This document shows, piece by piece, positions 35,063 through 46,640 of a DNA stretch of 64,000 bases. This stretch comes from Lactifluus volemus (lineage: Eukaryota > Basidiomycota > Agaricomycetes > Russulales > Russulaceae): contig WTXI01000010.1 in NCBI GenBank assembly GCA_022376515.1, positions 248,001-312,000 on the forward strand. The letters run 5' to 3'. Position 1 is the stretch's first letter. Each line of letters opens with the position of its first letter. A model generated the notes under the pieces. It saw only the letters and a list, made by a program, of their open reading frames with translations. It was not told the DNA's origin and searched no databases. The translations under genes and the position numbers were made by a program.

Positions 35063-35732
35063 TTCATTTTGCACCCTCCCCATCTTCTCCGTTCTGACGG
35101 CCCGTTCCCACCCAACCAACACCGCTTACTACTACGCGGCATGACGCATGACGGTCCATTCTCAACCGTCCCTCTCTCGTATTCCCATTCAACCTCTAAT
35201 TAGTCCTACCTGACAGAGGGAGGACACGTAGCAAGCGAAGAAATGAGGGATGGACGGGGGCTGAGATAATTGAAGCCACCACAAACAACTTGATCTTAGA
35301 TGCGAGCGTCGTGATCCCGACAGCCGTTGAAACGACTCGGAGTTCACCTTGTCCTTGCTGCCATGCCATGTGTCTCCCACTTTGTCTTGTCCTTCCACTA
35401 TCACTGCGGCCATATCCTTCCGCTCCTCCAACTCGGCCGTCCTTCTTCAACTCGGAGGCGTAGGCCACGTCACTGCCTAATGAGCCGCCTTTATATTGTC
35501 TAGCACATCAATGTAAGGATCGCTCAATTGGTTGAGTTGGGCAGTTACGGATGAAGCGGTATCAGGACTGCGTCACTAGTATACATTTCAAGTTCGAGAG
35601 CCGAAAAAGTACTCCCCCGGGCCAGCGATCCTAGATTGAGAGATGCACATCGGTCATGGGGGTTGCAATCGCAGCAGCCCGGGCGAGCCCATGCCAGTGA
35701 TATATCAGAGTTAGATCGTTAGATCACACTTT
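35063..35732. other. no supported gene
   Basis: A minus frame at 35189-35468 (80-90 codons) is unrecognised. A tRNA-like A-box/B-box pair lies at about 35518-35605 (see findings). Confidence 0.3.
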
Positions 35733-35830
35733 AGTTGACCTGATCTCATTTGAATGCGTAACTGTCTGCCTTCTCATCGTCCAGCTTTTGGAGGTGTAGC
35801 AGCAAACGCCTCCACTCTGCCAGTGTACTA
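35733..35830 (+). repeat. copy of the sequence ~0.5 kb downstream of APN2
   Basis: CCTGATCTCATTTGAATGCGTAACTGT... TTGGAGGTG... CCTCCACTCTGCCAG matches 47174-47265 with scattered mismatches. That stretch lies beyond the APN2 stop, so the duplicated material includes APN2 downstream DNA. Confidence 0.6.
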
Positions 35831-36149
35831 TGTGACAACGAATGGGCTCGGGATGGCATGCCAAGCGCGCGCGAGAAGTCGATTGTTACCCAGTCTGTGT
35901 TGTTGTAGCCACACCTGACGATGACCTGTATACCTCAAGAACTCGTTGTGCGTAAAGTGGGGTTTGTCTGTGAGGTTGTCATACTGATTCAGCAATGGGC
36001 CTCGAGTTTCTCAGTGGCATGCGCCGGGCCAGAAAGAAAAGGGGAAGCGGCGGAGAGTACTAAATAAAGGGAAGGGTACTACTAGAGCGCCTAGAGTGGG
36101 GCGAGAAACGGTCCTGGTTTAAAACTTTTGCTGTGTGGGCCAGTGTACC

Positions 36150-36480
36150 TTTTTTTTTTTAAATCCGCATTTCTATCCCGGCTATACGTACCTAATGCAA
36201 AGACGCGGTCCCCGTAACTACGAGATTGTGAAGGCAGGAGCTGTGGCAAATGCCTGAAAGGGAAGCACTCACTGGCACTCCTCCGGCGAGTCAGGCATCC
36301 CAATGCCCCTTGGTTGGGTTCAAAACGAACCGACGGTGCTGACCTGGCAACAGCAATATGACACCGTGTGAAAGGCTCCCCCCTAACTTGAAGCACGCTG
36401 TTGGTCAGCGCGGTCAGCGACGGCATGGCGAGGGCGAGAGTTAGGGGCGGGTTACCAATACCCCTGTCCAACACTACTCT
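36150..36480 (-). mobile_element. second LINE 3' tail, poly(A) on minus strand
   Basis: A T11 run (36150-36160) is followed by AAATCCGCATTTCTATCCCGG and GACGCGGTCCCCG. It is homologous to the 3' UTR ends at 34578 and 41329. The upstream limit near 36480 is a guess, and no target-site duplication was found. Confidence 0.6.
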
Positions 36481-36484
36481 CTTA

Positions 36485-36939
36485 CTAGTACTCCGTCTTC
36501 CTCATCCAACCAAGCAATAACTTACGACAATGCTCACTACTGTGACTACATGTAGGGTTGTCTGAAGTCAGTCTAAACACACGAGTTGATCCCTCTTTAG
36601 GGTTCCGGTCCTTGTTTCGCAGAGGCAAATCACATGAAGCTGGACAGAGTCTGACCCGCGAATCCAGTCCAGTTCTCACGTATGAAGAATGGAAGAGGAG
36701 TAAATCGTGGCGCAAACCAGGGCGACTATAAATTCCCGAGATCTGGTGAAGGAGCTCACGGAATGGTAAGCACTGGTCCCCTCGTTGCGCAACCCCGACG
36801 ATAATCACTCTTCACCATCGCTATCATGATCGTGGGAATTGAATGGCCTCGCAGGTCCGATGTACCAGAACCACCGTGATGTGTGTTACCTACATTTTTC
36901 ATCAGACTACTAGACATGAGTGACAACAAGCCTCGGGCC
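36485..36939. other. no recognised gene
   Basis: A minus frame (36485-36808) without recognisable motifs. Confidence 0.25.
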
Positions 36940-39040
36940 AGAGTTTCACGATTTGACTACTACAGTAGTATTGTAGCCTATCGTATAGTATACAGGCCAT
37001 ATAGAACCGCATTTCCGTCTTCTCCCCATACTATACCGATGTAAGATATAACTTATGCTTGTTTCACGCGGCACCCTGAGTTCTTCATTCATGCCGCATT
37101 CTGTTACCTTGAATGGCTCGGTAATGTCGTCAACAGCCATAGCATCAACTGAAGGCTGGAAGGTACGCAGCAGACTGGAGTTCTTCCCACACAATCCGCG
37201 AATTCCTCTTTCTGTTGCTGCATGTTTCCTCTTTTCGGACCGCATCGCATCCGTTGCGGTATGACAGCGACCATATTGTTAAGGGTCGGATTAGCCACGT
37301 TTCTGCTCTTGGCGTACTGTATTTCAAGGATTGCGGGAGTGATTGGAGCATGCTCCCCAGGACAGCGCGGACATTTGCAAGCAGTAACAGTTTCATTCAT
37401 TGCCCAAAACAGGGCCATACAGAACACAGGTGTGAAAGCAATGTAGCGACCAAATCCACACTCCCCCTCTGTTCCACGCGCTCCCGCTAATTGCGGTGGT
37501 CCCAGAACCAGCGCATATGACCTCATGCTTATCGTCATTCACCCACTTGAAAAAATTGCCCTTATACTGGTAATCGGCTTCCTCGCGCCGCCTTTCGCCG
37601 CATCCCTTGGCGCCCCAGGGCGGACTAGGTGCATAAAAAGAAGGGACATCGTTCCCTTGTTCGGCCCAAGCTTTATTCACGTGTCACTCCTTCACTGGTT
37701 CGTAGTGAACTGTGCAGAGCCGTGGGGATATGGGCGTGAAGAGCACGGACCAGGATGCGATGGCGCCTGCTGTGCTATTACTCCCTGTCCTAGCTGCTCA
37801 TTGAGGTTGTATCTGGGGGAACATGTATTTCCGACGTTATGGTCATGGTCGGAGATGACAACGACTCGATTGATACTTCTTTGCAGTGCTACCTCGCAGA
37901 GGCCGACGAGGCAGGTTCAAGTGGTTGAGCCCAGAGTTGACTTGCCATGGGTTTGCTTAGTAGAGAAATATCGCAAAATCAGAATGGCGCAGCATCGGTT
38001 ACAGGTGAGCTTTCAGTGGAGTGCGTCCGGGCCAGAAAAGAAAAGGGGAGGGTACCAGAGATAAGTCAGCGCTTGGTCGATGGCAGGGCTTGATTATACA
38101 GTACAGTAGACTCAGCGCAAGGGGCCAAGGAACGTGTATAGTGAGAACCTCCTCCCCGTTTTGGGGGCCCGGTACAGTATGGTACATGTGATATACACGT
38201 GATATGAATTAACCCCCTTGCTCGGCCATGCCAACATCAGCAGGTGATGCAATGACACCTGGGGGCGATATCTGAACTTAAACTTTCCTCACATTAGCTA
38301 CTAGGCATTATAAATGCGACTGATTCGGTGGCCTGCCACGAAACAAGACAGCCGGGTGGAGGAATGCACTAGTAAGCTGTTATCACTTTCCTCCCATTCC
38401 AAAAAATGTATTGAAGATACAGGGAGGGCTCCATTCACAAGTCACCAACATTTAAGTGTAATTACAAAGATCGAAGCATGGGTTTTAGAAGAGAGAGAGG
38501 CACTTGGTACAACAACGAAGAGATATGTCAAGCGTGACTCAAGCCCAGAAATCAATCTACAGAGGTGCGTTAAATACGTAAGACAATGTGACAGTAGAGT
38601 ACAGACAAACTACTCACTGGCACGAAACGATAGCTTCCGGTTCCTGGAAGTGGGCGGTTTGTCCTGCCAATACTGAACCCATTCCCTCCATGTGAGATTC
38701 CGTTCAGCTGTATCTGATGAATTTTGTTCAACACTGGAGCCCATCTGGTTAATCTGGGGCTCTGTTTGAGCTGTCTGAGTTGGTCCGGTTTCATATGATC
38801 TGTTGCGAATGCGAAGGACAGATAGTGCCCCTGTACGACGGTCAGCTGGGCCACGTGACGAGTAGGACTTGACCGACTGAGGATCATACGTGTGACCTTA
38901 GTTCTTGGGTGAGGTTGTGTTGGCATGAAAAAATGTTGGGTAAATAGTCGTTAGAAGGACAGGGTTGGTGTGAGGTGAATATGAAAACGAGGATGAGCCC
39001 GGTGGACTTTTATCATGTTTCTGCAGTTGCGGCGCCTTTT
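36940..39040 (-). repeat. duplicated unit A: MED25 tail + APN2 tail + flank
   Basis: Read on the minus strand: 39040-38285 is the MED25-tail repeat (MPTQPHPRTKVTRMILSRSS, NLT/ISHGG frames). 38220-37480 is a decayed copy of the APN2 3' end, including the GRF zinc-finger region (KGNFFKWVNDDKHE). 37480-36940 is a shared flank with CKCPRCPGEHAP. Frameshifts and stops interrupt all coding parts. The junction AATGTGAGGAAAGTTTAAG (rc of about 38283-38301) is an uninterrupted version of the LINE insertion site in unit B. Confidence 0.75.
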
Positions 39041-39865
39041 TATGGTCGGTTGATGTTAATGATTTATGTCAATGATCAAATCTCCTTCCGAGTCATTCCT
39101 ACCACGAAAAAAAAAACTCGTCCGAACCTCCGCTTCATCTGCCTGTCATACCTATTACGAGTCCCTACCCCAGGTCGTCTCCTTATATCTAGTTCCCCAA
39201 GTGTTGCACCGGATCTCAACAGCACCGTAACTCCAAAACGAGAAGTTCGGAGCAGCACCTAATTCGGTCCCTCGCAGCGCTTGCGTGGGTTAGATGACTG
39301 ACAGCACTAAGCCAGAGGACATTCACACCCGGGCCGCCACCTTCCAAATTAAGTATGTGTACAATCCCCTTTCTGCTTCGAGAGCTTGACCCAGTCCAGA
39401 ATAGAGTTTCTCATACTCATGCGGCTATTCTGGCCCGCGGCATTTGAGACGGCATATCTCTTATAATGACTTAACTTTTTTTTTAGCCTTTCACAATTCG
39501 TTCCTGTTCATGAAACGACTCGTTAAGATAAGGTTTGATCGTGTTTCCATGAGGGTCGGGGAGTACACTGGCAGTACGGATTGCTGCTGAGAGCGGCGTC
39601 ACGCATGTCAGTGCTGTGAACCTTCCTTTTGGCAACAATTTTCAGAGATCAATGTGTACTGGTCGCCATGTGTAGGTGAACTTTGCATCCCCAAATCGTG
39701 AATGGTCGACAATTGGAGGTCGATATCTGCGTAGATCCGCCGACGCCGGTCCTCCGACAATCGTGAAAATTTTCTCTCGTTGGAAACATGCCTCGCCACA
39801 GAGCTTACGCAGCTCTCGCTTATTTAAAAAGAGATGACTTTTTGCCCATCTAGACATCAATAGCA
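39041..39865. other. upstream region of the MED25-like gene
   Basis: No gene recognised. Minus frames at 39608-39884 lack motifs. The promoter of the next gene lies here. Confidence 0.3.
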
Positions 39866-40833
39866 ATGGCGTCTCGTCTTCCAACGCAACTCCAGTCTCT
39901 CATACCTCCACCTGCAGAACAAGTGCAACAAGGGCGACCGTGCCAGTGGCAAGGAACTCTCACATTGAGCTTCATGAACACTGCCCAGGGTGTCTTTCAA
40001 GAAGTCTATGTCACCGCAGCAGAGACTGACGGAGAGAGGTATGTTTTGGACGCCAACAAAGTTGCTCTGAGTGCAGTCTCATTATAACTGCGTTCAGTCG
40101 AATGGATCTTTGGCCGAGACGCTTCAATGTGTTTATGAGTGCACGCCGGGTGCAGCACAACAATGTAAAAGCCTGGGTCAAACGGTACACTCCGCCAGTT
40201 TGTGCGCTTATGCCGGACAAGCTCTCAGATCCCGCCGCCAATGCAGTAAATCAGGCCAATTTCTCCAATCTGTGTCGCATGCTACTTGAAAACCAGTTGG
40301 TGAGTTTATTCAGCGCGCATGTCACGTGACTGGTGTTCATCATTTGCGCGTGTATAGTTGGCGATGGCACCTTGGGGCATGGAAAATCTGCCAGGTGCTG
40401 GAATAATAATATATCCGACTTCGCCCTCCCGGTCTCTCCTCATCGGCGCAGTATTTTTGTCTTTGCCTTTCCCCGAGTTTGCTGTGTATCAGCAGTCGGG
40501 TCGTCCTAATCCTGTCATGCATCGTACAGGGGCAATGTCCTACTTCTTTCGCAACAGATCGCATGAAACCGGACCAACTCAGACAGCTCAACCGGAGCCA
40601 CAAATTAGCCAGATAGGCTCTACTGTTGAACGAAATTCGTCAGATACAGCCGAACGGAATCTCACATGGAGGGAATGGGTTCAGTGGTGGCAGGACAAAC
40701 CAAGGGACAAACCATCTACTTCCCGCAGCCAGAAACTATCATTGCTTTTTCGTGCCAGTGAGTAGTTTGTACTCTACACTGTTACTCTGTCCATTTGTTT
40801 ACATATATTCAACGCATCTCCTCTGTAGATTAA
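39866..40833 (+). CDS. MED25/PTOV ACID-like domain protein
   Basis: Likely relates to the activator-interacting domain of Mediator subunit 25. Exons 39866-40038, 40098-40299, 40358-40756 and a tiny last exon ending at 40833. Features: CQWQGTLTLSF...VYVTAAE, LWPRRFNVFMSARRV, NFSNLCRMLLENQL, LAMAPWG, and SRSLLIGAVFLSLPFPEF. This strand/helix order is that of the ACID (PTOV) fold; no VWA domain is present. After residue ~200 it enters the sequence repeated five more times in the window (FFRNRSHETGPTQTAQPEP... TWREWVQWWQDK). The last exon supplies only about one residue before the stop. This is the only copy preceded by the ACID exons, so it is probably the source gene. Confidence 0.5.
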
Positions 40834-42910
40834 TTTCTGGGCTTGACGTATCTCGTCATTATTGTATCAAGTGCCTCTCTTTTCTAAAAGCTGTGCTTCC
40901 GTGTGATAAACTTTGTAAACCTCCACCATCAGTTCCGGAGTATGTAAGTACTCTTGTGTCGATGGTTTGTAACCGGAGCTCTCCCTGTACGTTCAATGTC
41001 TACATTTTCTCCTAGGAGGCTTCCTTGACCCTCTCGGCATCATCGATATCGTGGCCGTGGTAGAATGAAAGTTACAACTATTGAAGCCACTAGGCCAGAA
41101 AAGATTCACAAGAAAGTTCCCCTGGGCCACCATACCGCACCTGCAGATTGCAGTCGAGTCTCTGCGATGAGCCTGTCAGTGAATGCAACGTTCTGACAAA
41201 CTTTTGAATGGAAGTCTTACTAGTTCACCCTGTCTCGTTTCGAGGGGTAGGTTGAATAAGCCGCTTTTACAATGCCTAGTGCCTAGTAGCAACTAATGTA
41301 ATAAGGAAGGTTTCTTTCTTTTTTTTTTCAAGTCTGCATTTGTATACCGCAACATGTGACCATGACAAAGACGCGGACCCCGAACTACGGGAATGGTACA
41401 GGCGGTGGTATGGAAGAAAGGAGAGTAAACAGTATAAACTAGACGGAAGCGTGGTGATAGGAGGCGGGAAGGGTGTATTAGCGGGACTGCAGGTGTGGGG
41501 TGTTAACCTGGGTCCCAGGATTGTCTGGGGAGCATGCAAGCGCGGGTGGTCTGGATGAAGCGGCTTAGTGCTGCGCCACCTTGGGGGAGCTGAGGAGAAC
41601 GGGCAGAGCGGAGTCCCGGTCGATGGGTTGTAAGAAATAAGGAAGGTTTCAGTTCAGATATCGCCGCCGTGGTCAGCGATCACCGGCCCGGGATCACCTG
41701 CTGACGTCACCAGGCCCAGAGAAATTTACATCACGTGTATATCGGAATTCCCCGGGAACCGTGCGACCCCAAGCGAGAGCACATTTCCATACACCTTCCT
41801 TGGCCCACTACGCTTGTGCTGTGTCTACAATCAATGCCATCGACTAAGCACTACCCTTACCCCTTTTATTTTCAGTCCCGGACGCATACCACTGAAAACT
41901 CGCCTGTAAGCGCTGCTGTGCCATTCTGACTTGCTATGTTTCTGTAAGCACTTTTACGGCCCACCTCATGCTAACGGATTGAATTGGAAGCTACATGTTG
42001 CCACAATCAATCGTCGTCATATCACCATGGCAAGGCAATCGTAACCACTTGAACCTGCCTCGTCGGAGTTCATTGACCTGTGCGAGGTAGCGAAGTATCA
42101 ATCGAAACGTCGTTGTCTCTGACCATGACCATAACGTTAGATATACGATTCCCCCGGATACAACCTACCTCAATGAGCAGCCAGGACAGGAGTCACGGAG
42201 TCATGGCACAGCAGGCACCATCGCATTCTAGTTTGTGCTCTTCACACCCATATCCCCACCGCTCTGTACGATTCACTATGAGCCAGTGAAGGAGTGACGC
42301 GTGAGTAAGCTTGTGCAGAACAAGGGAAAGACGTTCTATCTCTTTGTGGACCTGGTCCACCTTGGGGTGACAAGGAGCTCAGCGAAAGGCGGGGAGGGGA
42401 GGCCGATCACCAGTGTAAGTGCAATTTCTTCAAGTGGGTGAATGATGATAAGCACGAACTTGAAGTCATGCGCACTGGTGCTGGGACCACCGCGAGTTAT
42501 CGAAAGCGCATGGAAGAGAGGGACGAGTTTGTATCAGGTCGTTGCATCGCTTTCGCACCTGTGACCCGTACGGCCCTGTTTTGGACAATGAATGAAACTG
42601 TTTGCAAATGCCCGCGCTGCCTGTGGGAGCATGCTCATGTGATCCTATACATTACGATCGCTGTCATACCGTTGGATGCCGAAAAGAGGGAACATGCAGC
42701 AACCGAAATGGGAGCGTATTGAGTGGAAGTGGAAGGGAGAAGAGTAACATAATGCGGTATGAACGAAGAACTCGGGGTAGCCTAAGTTATGTGATAGGCC
42801 GGATGAATAATGACTTGACGCGGAAAGCGGGCGGATAATGATCCGTGTAGGCATGGTATAGTGTGGGGAGAAGACGGAGATGCGCGACACGCCGATATAA
42901 CTTGAATACT
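40834..42910 (+). repeat. duplicated unit B continuing from the MED25-like gene
   Basis: After the MED25-like stop, the 3' flank runs to CCTAGTAGCAACTAATG (41283-41299). It is interrupted by a LINE insertion, resumes at GTTCAGATATCGCC (41652), then carries the decayed APN2 tail (41700-42450, including KCNFFKWVNDDKHE) and the shared flank with CKCPRCLWEHAH (to about 42910). The order matches unit A, inverted relative to it. Confidence 0.7.
41315..41635 (-). mobile_element. 5'-truncated LINE insertion with 15-bp target-site duplication
   Basis: The insert is flanked by AATAAGGAAGGTTTC at 41300-41314 and again at 41636-41650, identical over 15 bases. On the minus strand it ends in AAATGCAGACTTG plus an A-run (T-run 41319-41328). 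Its interior matches the 34.57 kb LINE tail (GACGCGGACCCCG; the CTGGGTCCCAGGATTGTCT segment). Polarity, truncation and duplication are all as expected for target-primed reverse transcription. Confidence 0.85.
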
Positions 42911-44139
42911 ACTGTAGTAGAGAGGTGCAAGGCAAAGTGGGAGACATGAGGCACGTTGACAAGGCCAATGGCAGGATGAGGAACAAAGGAACTACTAGTA
43001 TTGCCCCAGCTGTCAAGGATAACTTTGCGTGTCTCAATTACGGTGTTTTTTAGAATAGAAATTTCCCATTGGACCTTCTGGCTGGGAGGTGTAGGGTCGG
43101 TTTCGCGCATAGGCTTGGATTCGACTCATTTCAGCCGACGTCGGGACGTCTCGGACATCTTGGGTACTATCCCATTCTTAGGTAGTTCTTTCTTAGTTCC
43201 TTAAGGAGTTAGTTATTATTCATGTACTTAAGGGCTATGAAATACACTGGGAAATCCCGAGCGAAAGCTCACCCCCTGTTCCTTCCTTTCGAACTCACGC
43301 GTGCTCTCCGGAGTACGTTTAGAGGGAAGGCGTCATCAATCCAGAGAAAAAGATCTTGACAACGTATGTATGATGACCGGCATCTTGAGCGGTCTCAAAC
43401 AGCTGTCGGGAAACTGTGTCATTTATTCCAGGAAGCTGATAGCCATTATATTTACAAGTCAGCCTGAGGGCGAACAGTGGCCATGGTGCTGGCCACTAAA
43501 CTGTCTCAATAATGGGCGCAAACTTATTCCGTGGTCCGTGGTGCACATGATCACTTCGGGAAAGACGATACTCGGGGACGGATTTGGACCAGATGTAACT
43601 TGGTTACCCATGTGCCTCAGGTGCCCTCACCCGCTACGCAGTAACCGCACCTCACCGCACCGATAATCTGGGATCTGGGTCCACTGGCACAACCATACGT
43701 ACGCCTCAATCGTTTATATTTGTGGTCCTTTGCGCTCGGTGTACAGCTTACTGCGAGCCTTAGCACGGTTGTTTGATATGATGTACCCCACTGGCAAAAG
43801 TACATTGTTTTCAAAATGTGATAAATGAGTTGTCATTAGAATTTCTCGCCGCTTGCACAATTTAGGAATGAAAACGGTACTCAGCTATGTTGATTCAGAT
43901 TAAAAAGAGAGGGCATCGGATCGCTCAGAAAGCCGTCCCTTGATCTGTGGGAACAGCCACGGCCAGTGGATTTTTGTTCAGACCGAATTGGGATGCGTGG
44001 TAATGGCATCACTCGAGTCACCCAAACTTGACTGGTGGACCATACAAAACTGACTGGTGGTGGGATGGACCATGCAACTGTGACTAGCCAGTGGAAAACA
44101 TGGACAGCTTAAGTACTAGAGAGTCGAGACGTGATGAAA
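42911..44139. other. no recognised gene
   Basis: Short frames only. ACTGACTGGTGG-type short repeats lie at 44020-44060 (ACTTGACTGGTGGACCAT, AAAACTGACTGGTGG). Confidence 0.3.
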
Positions 44140-45850
44140 CCCACCAGTTTCATCCTCCTTTTCGCATTCACCTCACACCAACCAAGTCCTCCTAACGACT
44201 ATCTACCAAACATTTTTCATGCCAACACAACTTCACTCCAGTACTAAGGTCACACGTATGATCCTTTGGGGAAGTCCTATTCGTCACGTGGCCTGCGCTG
44301 ACCTTTCGTAGGGGCACTGTCTGTCCTCTACTTCTTCCGCAACAGATCACATGAAACCGGACCAACTCAGAGAGCTCAAGCGGAGCCCCAAATTAGCCAG
44401 ATAGGCTACAATGTTGAACAAAATTCGTCAGATACAGCTGAACGGGAGGGAATGGGTTCAGTATTGGCAGGACAAACCACCCACTTCCCAGAAGAAATCA
44501 TTGCGTGCCCGTGAGTAGTTTATCTGTACTCTCCACACTGTCACATATTCAACGCACCTCATCTGTGTATTAATCTCGGGGCTTGATGCATCTCTTCATG
44601 TACCAGGTGCCCCACTCTCTCTCTCCTGAAGCTGTGCTTCCGTGTGATGATCTTTGTAAATCCTCACAGCCATTTCCGGCTGCTCTTAAATGTCGGTGGT
44701 TTGTAACTGGAGCCTAGTATCTTCAATGTCTCTATTTTCCCCTATGTCTCTATTTTCCCCTAAGAGGATTCCATGACTCTCTCAGCGTCGTGAATGACAG
44801 CAACAGCTATTGAAGACACGGAGCAGGAGATTAGAAGTTTCTCCTGGGCTACCATACCGCACCTGCAGACTGCAGTCTCAGCGTGATGAACCTGAACACA
44901 TCGTTTCAAGTTAGACCGCCGCCGGGGTAGACATCATGGATCGGAGGGTGAGGGCAAGGAGTAATTCACATCACTTAGTAAGCTTGGATCGGGAACATGC
45001 GACGCTCACTCCCAGAACGGGAGGATTGTCCCACACTCCTCACGTTCCTCGGACCACCGCTCTGTGGTCCTCCTCTTTTCTTTTCTGGTTCGGACGCATA
45101 TCACCGAAAACCCGATTTCTGCGCCATTCTGACTTGCAACGTTTCTCAAAACATTCATTACGGCCCCACGGCATGCTACGTATTGAATTGGAAGCTACAG
45201 GCTGCCACAATCGGTCATCGTCATATCATGGCAAGTCAATCGCAATCACTTGAACACACCTTGTCGGAAAACATTGACCACTGCAAGGTAGTGAAGAAAT
45301 ATCAATAGAAGCGTCGTCGTCTCCGACCATAACGTCAGAGATATGCGCTCCCCCAGATACACCCTTGACGAGCAGCCCGAGGAAGTGTCAATCGAAGCGT
45401 CGTCAATGCTGACCATACCCGTCAGATATACGCCTTCCGCCAGATACATCCTCGACGAGTTGTCAGTGCAGGGAGAACGAAAATGGCACGACGACGACAA
45501 GCACCACCGGGGCACGGCCTGGGACACCCTGATCCGCGCACTTCACGCGCATATCCCCACTGCTCCGCACGGTTCACTACGAGCCAGAAAAGGAGTGATG
45601 CGTGAACAAGCCAGGGCCGAACAAGGTAAAGACATTCTATTCCCGTGTGTACCTGGTTGGCCCTGAGGGACGTGACGAGAGGCGACGTGAGGATGTTGAT
45701 AACTAGTAGAAGTGCTATTTCTTCAAGTGGGCGATGTTAAGCGCGATCCTGAGGTCATGAACGTTGGTGCTGGGACCACCACGAGTAACGGAACTAAATC
45801 ATGTCGCATTCAAGTTGTTTTCGCACCTGCAAAAGTACAGTCTCAAGCGT
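44140..45850 (+). repeat. duplicated unit C: MED25 tail + APN2 tail
   Basis: 44140-44900 is the MED25-tail repeat in plus orientation. 44930-45850 is the APN2 3' end copy (EVSIEASSMLTIPVRYTPSA, QGERKWHDDDKHH, and CYFFKWAM near the GRF finger). It keeps more APN2 similarity than units A and B but has frame breaks. An exact 20-base tandem copy lies near 44734-44763 (CTCTATTTTCCCCTATGT). Confidence 0.72.
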
Positions 45851-45899
45851 TTGCCAGTGGGAAGTAGATCGACTTTTGTATGAGCCTGGCGGCGCCATC

Positions 45900-46640
45900 A
45901 ATCTAGGGATGACCGGATGAACGTGAGAGAAGTGACCACGAGGATGACGCCGAAGGGTCAAAAGATCCTCTTAGGAGAAAATGTAGACATCGAAGGCACA
46001 AGGAGGACTCCACTGACATTTAGAGTAGTTACATACTCCGGAAATGATGATGAGGGTTTACAAATATCATTACACGGAACAACTGCTTTAGAATTTGAAG
46101 AGAGAGCCACGTGGTACAATAATGAAGATATACGTCAAGCCCAGAAATCTATAGAAGTGCGTTGAATATGCAAATAAATGCAGAGTAGCAGTGTAAAGTA
46201 TACATTACTCACTGGCACAAAAACGCAATGATACCTTCCGGCTACGGGAAGGAGATGGGTTGTCCTGCCACCACTGAACCCATTCCCTCCATGTGAGATT
46301 CCGTTCGGCTGTATCTGACGAGTTTTGTTCAACACTAGAGCCCATCTGGCTAATTTGGGGCTCCGTTTGAGCTGTCTGAGTTGGTCCGGCTTCATGTGAC
46401 CTGTTGCGAAAGAATTTAGACAGTGTCCCTGTGCTCGATGGTCAGCGTAGGCCATGTGACGACTAGGACTTTGACCAACTGAAGATCATACGTGTGACCT
46501 TAGTTCTTGTGTGAGGTTGTGTTGGCATGAAAAATGTTGGGTAAATATTTATGAGGACGTGGTCGGGGTGAGGCGAATGCGAAAAGGAGGGTGAGTCTGG
46601 TGGACTTTATCATATCTCTACCTGGGGGCTCTGCGGAAAT
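45900..46640 (-). repeat. copy R5 of the MED25-tail repeat
   Basis: Minus strand 46640 to 45900. Shares the AAAATGTTGGGTAAATA start region (46530-46550), the TGGTCCGGCTTCATGTGACC segment and the ILLGENVDIEGT region. No APN2 tail follows on its own strand; instead it faces the end of unit C. Confidence 0.75.
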
